In this document: piece by piece, positions 6,063 through 6,500 of the stretch | Numbering within the stretch: the first letter of the stretch is position 1 | Layout: every line of letters starts with the position of its first letter | Origin: JBQTIP01 sp052388025 | GTDB taxonomy: Bacteria > Actinomycetota > UBA4738 > HRBIN12 | NCBI GenBank assembly: GCA_052388025.1 | Contig: JBQTIP010000070.1 | Span: 1 to 6,500, forward strand | Length of the DNA: 6,500 bases | Direction: 5' to 3' | Position numbers and translations under genes: made by a program | Notes under the pieces: model-generated | What the model was told of the DNA's origin: nothing | Database searches by the model: none | The model's input: only the letters and a program-made list of their open reading frames with translations

Positions 6063-6335
6063 TCACGCAGCGGGTCTCTCATAGATGACCCGCCCGTGCC
6101 GCTCCGCCTCCTCCAGGAGGTCGTTTTCAGCATCGAGCCTGGCTTCGTACTCCTCCGGCGTGTAGATGAGGAGGTCCAGGGCATATCCCGGGTCGAGCAG
6201 GTCGTAGGCCTCGGCGATCCGATCGAGGAAGCGCGGCGGCACGCGCTCCGCCACGACGATGACGTCGAGGTCGCTCAGATGATCCGCGGTGCCGCGGGCG
6301 GCGGAGCCGAAGAGCAGGATCCGCACCGGTTCCAT
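6063..6335 (-). CDS. MNT-type minimal nucleotidyltransferase domain protein
   Basis: The 90-residue product has the pol-beta superfamily minimal nucleotidyltransferase core: ILLFGSAARG at 6-15 with G10 S11, then D22 and D24 in SDLDVIVV, and a third acidic residue D54 in YALDLLIY. The tail is a helical, acidic EEYEARLDAENDLLEEAE. All catalytic positions look intact. Family background: such proteins often pair with HEPN RNases as toxin-antitoxin modules, where the MNT member adenylylates and neutralises HEPN; others act alone. No HEPN gene is in the window. The ATG at 6333-6335 has no clear ribosome binding site. The same frame stays open upstream and reads REELEARLGELVERLQP, which looks like the helix that normally precedes this core. 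The natural start may therefore have been near 6385, where opposite-strand enoyl-CoA hydratase similarity begins. If so, the gene has lost its 5' end. Its stop touches the transposase remnant. Confidence 0.75.
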   Translation of the reverse strand: MEPVRILLFGSAARGTADHLSDLDVIVVAERVPPRFLDRIAEAYDLLDPGYALDLLIYTPEEYEARLDAENDLLEEAERHGRVIYERPAA

Positions 6336-6377
6336 CGGCTGGAGGCGCTCGACGAGCTCGCCGAGCCGTGCTTCCAG

Positions 6378-6500
6378 TTCTTCTCGGCCGGCTGGGACCT
6401 CAAGGCGGCCGCGGCGGGCGACTCCGACGACTGGGGTCCGGGCGGGTTCGCCGGTCTCACGGAGCTCTTCGACCTGGACAAGCCGGTCATCGCGGCCGTG
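6378..6500 (+). pseudogene. Enoyl-CoA hydratase fragment, crotonobetainyl-CoA hydratase type, 5' truncated
   Basis: The plus strand encodes FFSAGWDLKAAA from 6378, then WGPGGFAGLTELFDLDKPVI in frame, and continues off the window. This matches the E. coli CaiD segment around residues 60-100, including the FSAGWDLK oxyanion-hole region and DKPVIAAV. These enzymes hydrate enoyl-CoA esters; the CaiD group acts on carnitine-type or other CoA thioesters. No start codon and none of the first 60 or so residues are present: upstream the frame is open but reads EALDELAEPC, unlike the family, and that DNA is explained by the nucleotidyltransferase gene on the other strand. The fragment is therefore cut at its 5' end by rearrangement or assembly joining. 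Substrate specificity cannot be assigned from 41 residues. Confidence 0.75.

Noticed and set aside
6275..6490. Minus-strand open frame overlapping the hydratase fragment
   Set aside because: The product is S/A/P-rich without motifs and out of frame with both the MNT and hydratase readings.
1..6500. CRISPR array, tRNA or rRNA genes, prophage or a novel defence operon
   Set aside because: No regularly spaced direct repeats, no cloverleaf or rRNA segments and no phage structural genes were seen. The lone MNT gene without a partner is not enough for a defence system.

Overview
The window is GC-rich DNA, about two thirds G+C by eye, and reads as part of an actinobacterial or related chromosome, probably from a metagenome contig. 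Every confident gene is on the minus strand. In transcription order they are comF, hpf, a NarL-type response regulator, a small membrane protein and secA. The core order comF-hpf-secA matches Mycobacterium tuberculosis (Rv3242c, Rv3241c, secA1 Rv3240c). That synteny is the main reason for the phylum call.

Layout from low to high coordinates. Bases 1-122 are a C-rich, low-complexity stretch that looks like a contig end. Bases 123-2792 carry a complete secA with a TTG start set by a strong Shine-Dalgarno. Bases 2871-3323 encode an unrecognised protein with about three membrane segments. A short gap follows with an inverted repeat (3343-3371). Bases 3416-4111 encode an intact LuxR-family response regulator with no kinase beside it. 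Bases 4143-4511 encode a short-form ribosome hibernation factor. The 249-base gap 4512-4760 holds no gene but can fold into a compact multi-helix RNA with a possible pseudoknot ending at the hpf ribosome binding site. Its position and size fit the raiA RNA motif. Bases 4761-5492 encode ComF.

From about 5540 the character changes to a rearranged accessory patch. It contains a decayed 3' remnant of an IS630-family transposase (frameshift, in-frame stop, 5' half missing), then an intact-looking MNT nucleotidyltransferase domain gene without a HEPN partner. On the opposite strand, a crotonobetainyl-CoA hydratase-type enoyl-CoA hydratase starts abruptly at a mid-protein position (about 6378) and runs off the window. 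This end is either a genuine recombination scar or an assembly chimera.

Functionally the core block is housekeeping and stress physiology: protein export (SecA), ribosome inactivation in stationary phase (HPF) and a DNA-processing phosphoribosyltransferase-fold protein (ComF). A response regulator sits between hpf and secA. I see no new defence or catalytic system. The most interesting element is the structured RNA ahead of hpf.
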